Assembly (NCBI GenBank): GCA_032716605.1
Contig: CM064502.1
Coordinates: 56,603,697 to 56,667,696 of the forward strand
From: Paralithodes platypus
Lineage: Eukaryota > Arthropoda > Malacostraca > Decapoda > Lithodidae
Direction of reading: 5' to 3'
DNA length: 64,000 nucleotides
Positions 62,868 to 64,000 of the stretch are shown here, one piece after another (position 1 is the stretch's first letter; the number at the start of each line of letters is the position of its first letter). The notes under the pieces are model-generated. The model had not been told where the DNA came from. It saw nothing but the letters and a program-made list of their open reading frames with translations, and searched no databases. Both the position numbers and the translations under genes were made by a program.

Positions 62868-64000
62868 TGTACTCACCTAATTGTACTCACCTAATTGTAG
62901 TATACAGGATTTGAGCCTAAGCTCGTGTTGTCCTGTCTCTCTCTCTACATTTATCCAATTTTGCTTTAAAAGTTTGGATATTTCTTGCTCCCACCACCTC
63001 CCCATCCAACTTATTCCAACACTCAATGCTTCTATACGGGAAGCTGAACTTTCTTACATCAGACTTACATATAACTTTCCTCAACTTACAATCATGACCC
63101 CTGGTTCTTCCCTCGTCCCTCACCACAAAATCTCCCTTGTCGATCTTCTTAAAACCTTTCACACACTTAAACATCATGATCATGTCACCTCTCTCTCTCC
63201 TCTCCCTCAGCGTTGGCAGCTTTAGCCTCTCCAATCTCTCCTCATAAGGCAGGTCTCTAAGGCTAGCTATCATCTTAGTGGCAACTCTCTGAACTCTTTC
63301 CAGTTTTGTATTATGTTTTATAAGGTGTGGAGACCACACCACTGCTGCATACTCCAGTCTTGGTCGTATTATTGTCCCTATTATTTTTGCTAACATCTCT
63401 TCATCTAAATAATTCAGAGCTATTCTCATGTTAGTCAACACTGCATAGGTTTCACCAGTTATTTTATTTATATGCTGTTCAGGTGACAAGCTGTCTGCCA
63501 CAACTACCCCTAGGTCTTTTGCTTTCACAGCTTTACTAATTATTTCATCTCCTATTTTATATCCCCAAGAAGGTCTATATTTACTTTTTCCCATCTCAAG
63601 AACCTGACACTTACTCGTGTTGAATTCCATTTTCCAAGTTTGACTCCACTCATATAACTTATCTAGGTCTCTCTGTAATTCTTCACAACTACTCCTACTT
63701 GTAATATGCTTCATTAATTTTGCATCATCAGCAAACATAGATATATATGAGCCTATTCCCATTTGAAGGTCGTTGATGAAAACCAAAAACATGATTGGGG
63801 CCAACACCTATCCTTGAGGCACTCCGCTTTTTACCCTTTTCCACGAGGAGAACTTTCCTTTTATTACTGTTCGCATTTCCCTCCCAATTAAATAGTTTTC
63901 CATCCACTTTAACTCCTTGCGACATATTATGTTCCAATAAGTCCGAGGAGGCGGTTGACAAGTATTTTGGGTCTTGAATTTGGCTCATGAGTGTTGTCGA
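62868..64000 (-). mobile_element. L2/CR1-like LINE, 3' part, running off the window
   Basis: The minus-strand frame 63807-62917 encodes LVFINDLQMGIGSYISMFAD, DLDKLYEWSQTWKMEFNTSK, IIRPRLEYAAVVWSPHLIKH, KLERVQRVATKMI and a C-terminus. A TAG at 63810-63808 breaks SGVPQG/VLAPIMF. The 3' end carries repeats of CTCACCTAATTGTA at 62874-62898. RT upstream continues past 64000. Distinct from the 49801 family. Confidence 0.85.

Overview
The window is eukaryotic: coding sequence is split into short exons with GT/AG borders and consistent phases, and most of the DNA is transposable-element debris, TTAA-flanked MITEs, tRNA-derived SINEs, long (TA)n tracts and minisatellites. The repeat style (L2/CR1-like LINEs whose 3' ends carry the CTCACCTAATTGTA repeat, SINEs with a CACCTAGCAGTA core, Penelope-like remnants) suggests an arthropod, most likely a decapod crustacean. 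That assignment is inference from pattern memory, not a search.

One host gene can be read with confidence. Eleven minus-strand exons between 53822 and 14076 join in phase into a 670-residue SLC5-family sodium/solute symporter, closest in pattern to the sodium-coupled monocarboxylate/multivitamin transporters. It spans about 40 kb. Intron 1 alone is 15.9 kb.

Layout: 1-7900, old dispersed repeats, a tandem tRNA-related SINE array and (TA)n tracts, with no gene recognised. 7990-12366, a plus-strand non-LTR retrotransposon with PHD and CCCH-like fingers in ORF1, then endonuclease and reverse transcriptase, broken by one stop and two frameshifts. 13144-14329, the 3' end of the SLC5 gene with a 66-bp periodic tail. 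14.3-37.5 kb, exons 10 to 2 embedded in nested TTAA-flanked MITEs, SINEs, LINE fragments, a hAT MITE and minisatellites. 37.7-53.6 kb, intron 1, holding a stack of nested insertions: an L2/CR1-like LINE with an SGNH-esterase ORF1 is split by a tandem SINE; the SINE is split at TTAA by a piggyBac-type element; the piggyBac is split by a jockey-type LINE and carries another LINE fragment. Next to the LINE 5' end, in the same intron, lies a Penelope-type fragment with a complete hammerhead-ribozyme core. 53.8-56.6 kb, upstream of the start codon, arrays of minisatellites, one repeating the splice-acceptor context of exon 1 and one built from a MITE terminus. 56.8-62.2 kb, a further LINE with a PHD/coiled-coil ORF1, interrupted by an RTE-like insertion and by two internal minisatellites. 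62.9-64.0 kb, the 3' part of an L2-like LINE running off the window.

There is no operon-like or defence-type system here. The most notable features are the hammerhead core, the nested-insertion stack, the TTAA MITE families, and several places where repeats abut or copy splice sites of the transporter gene.
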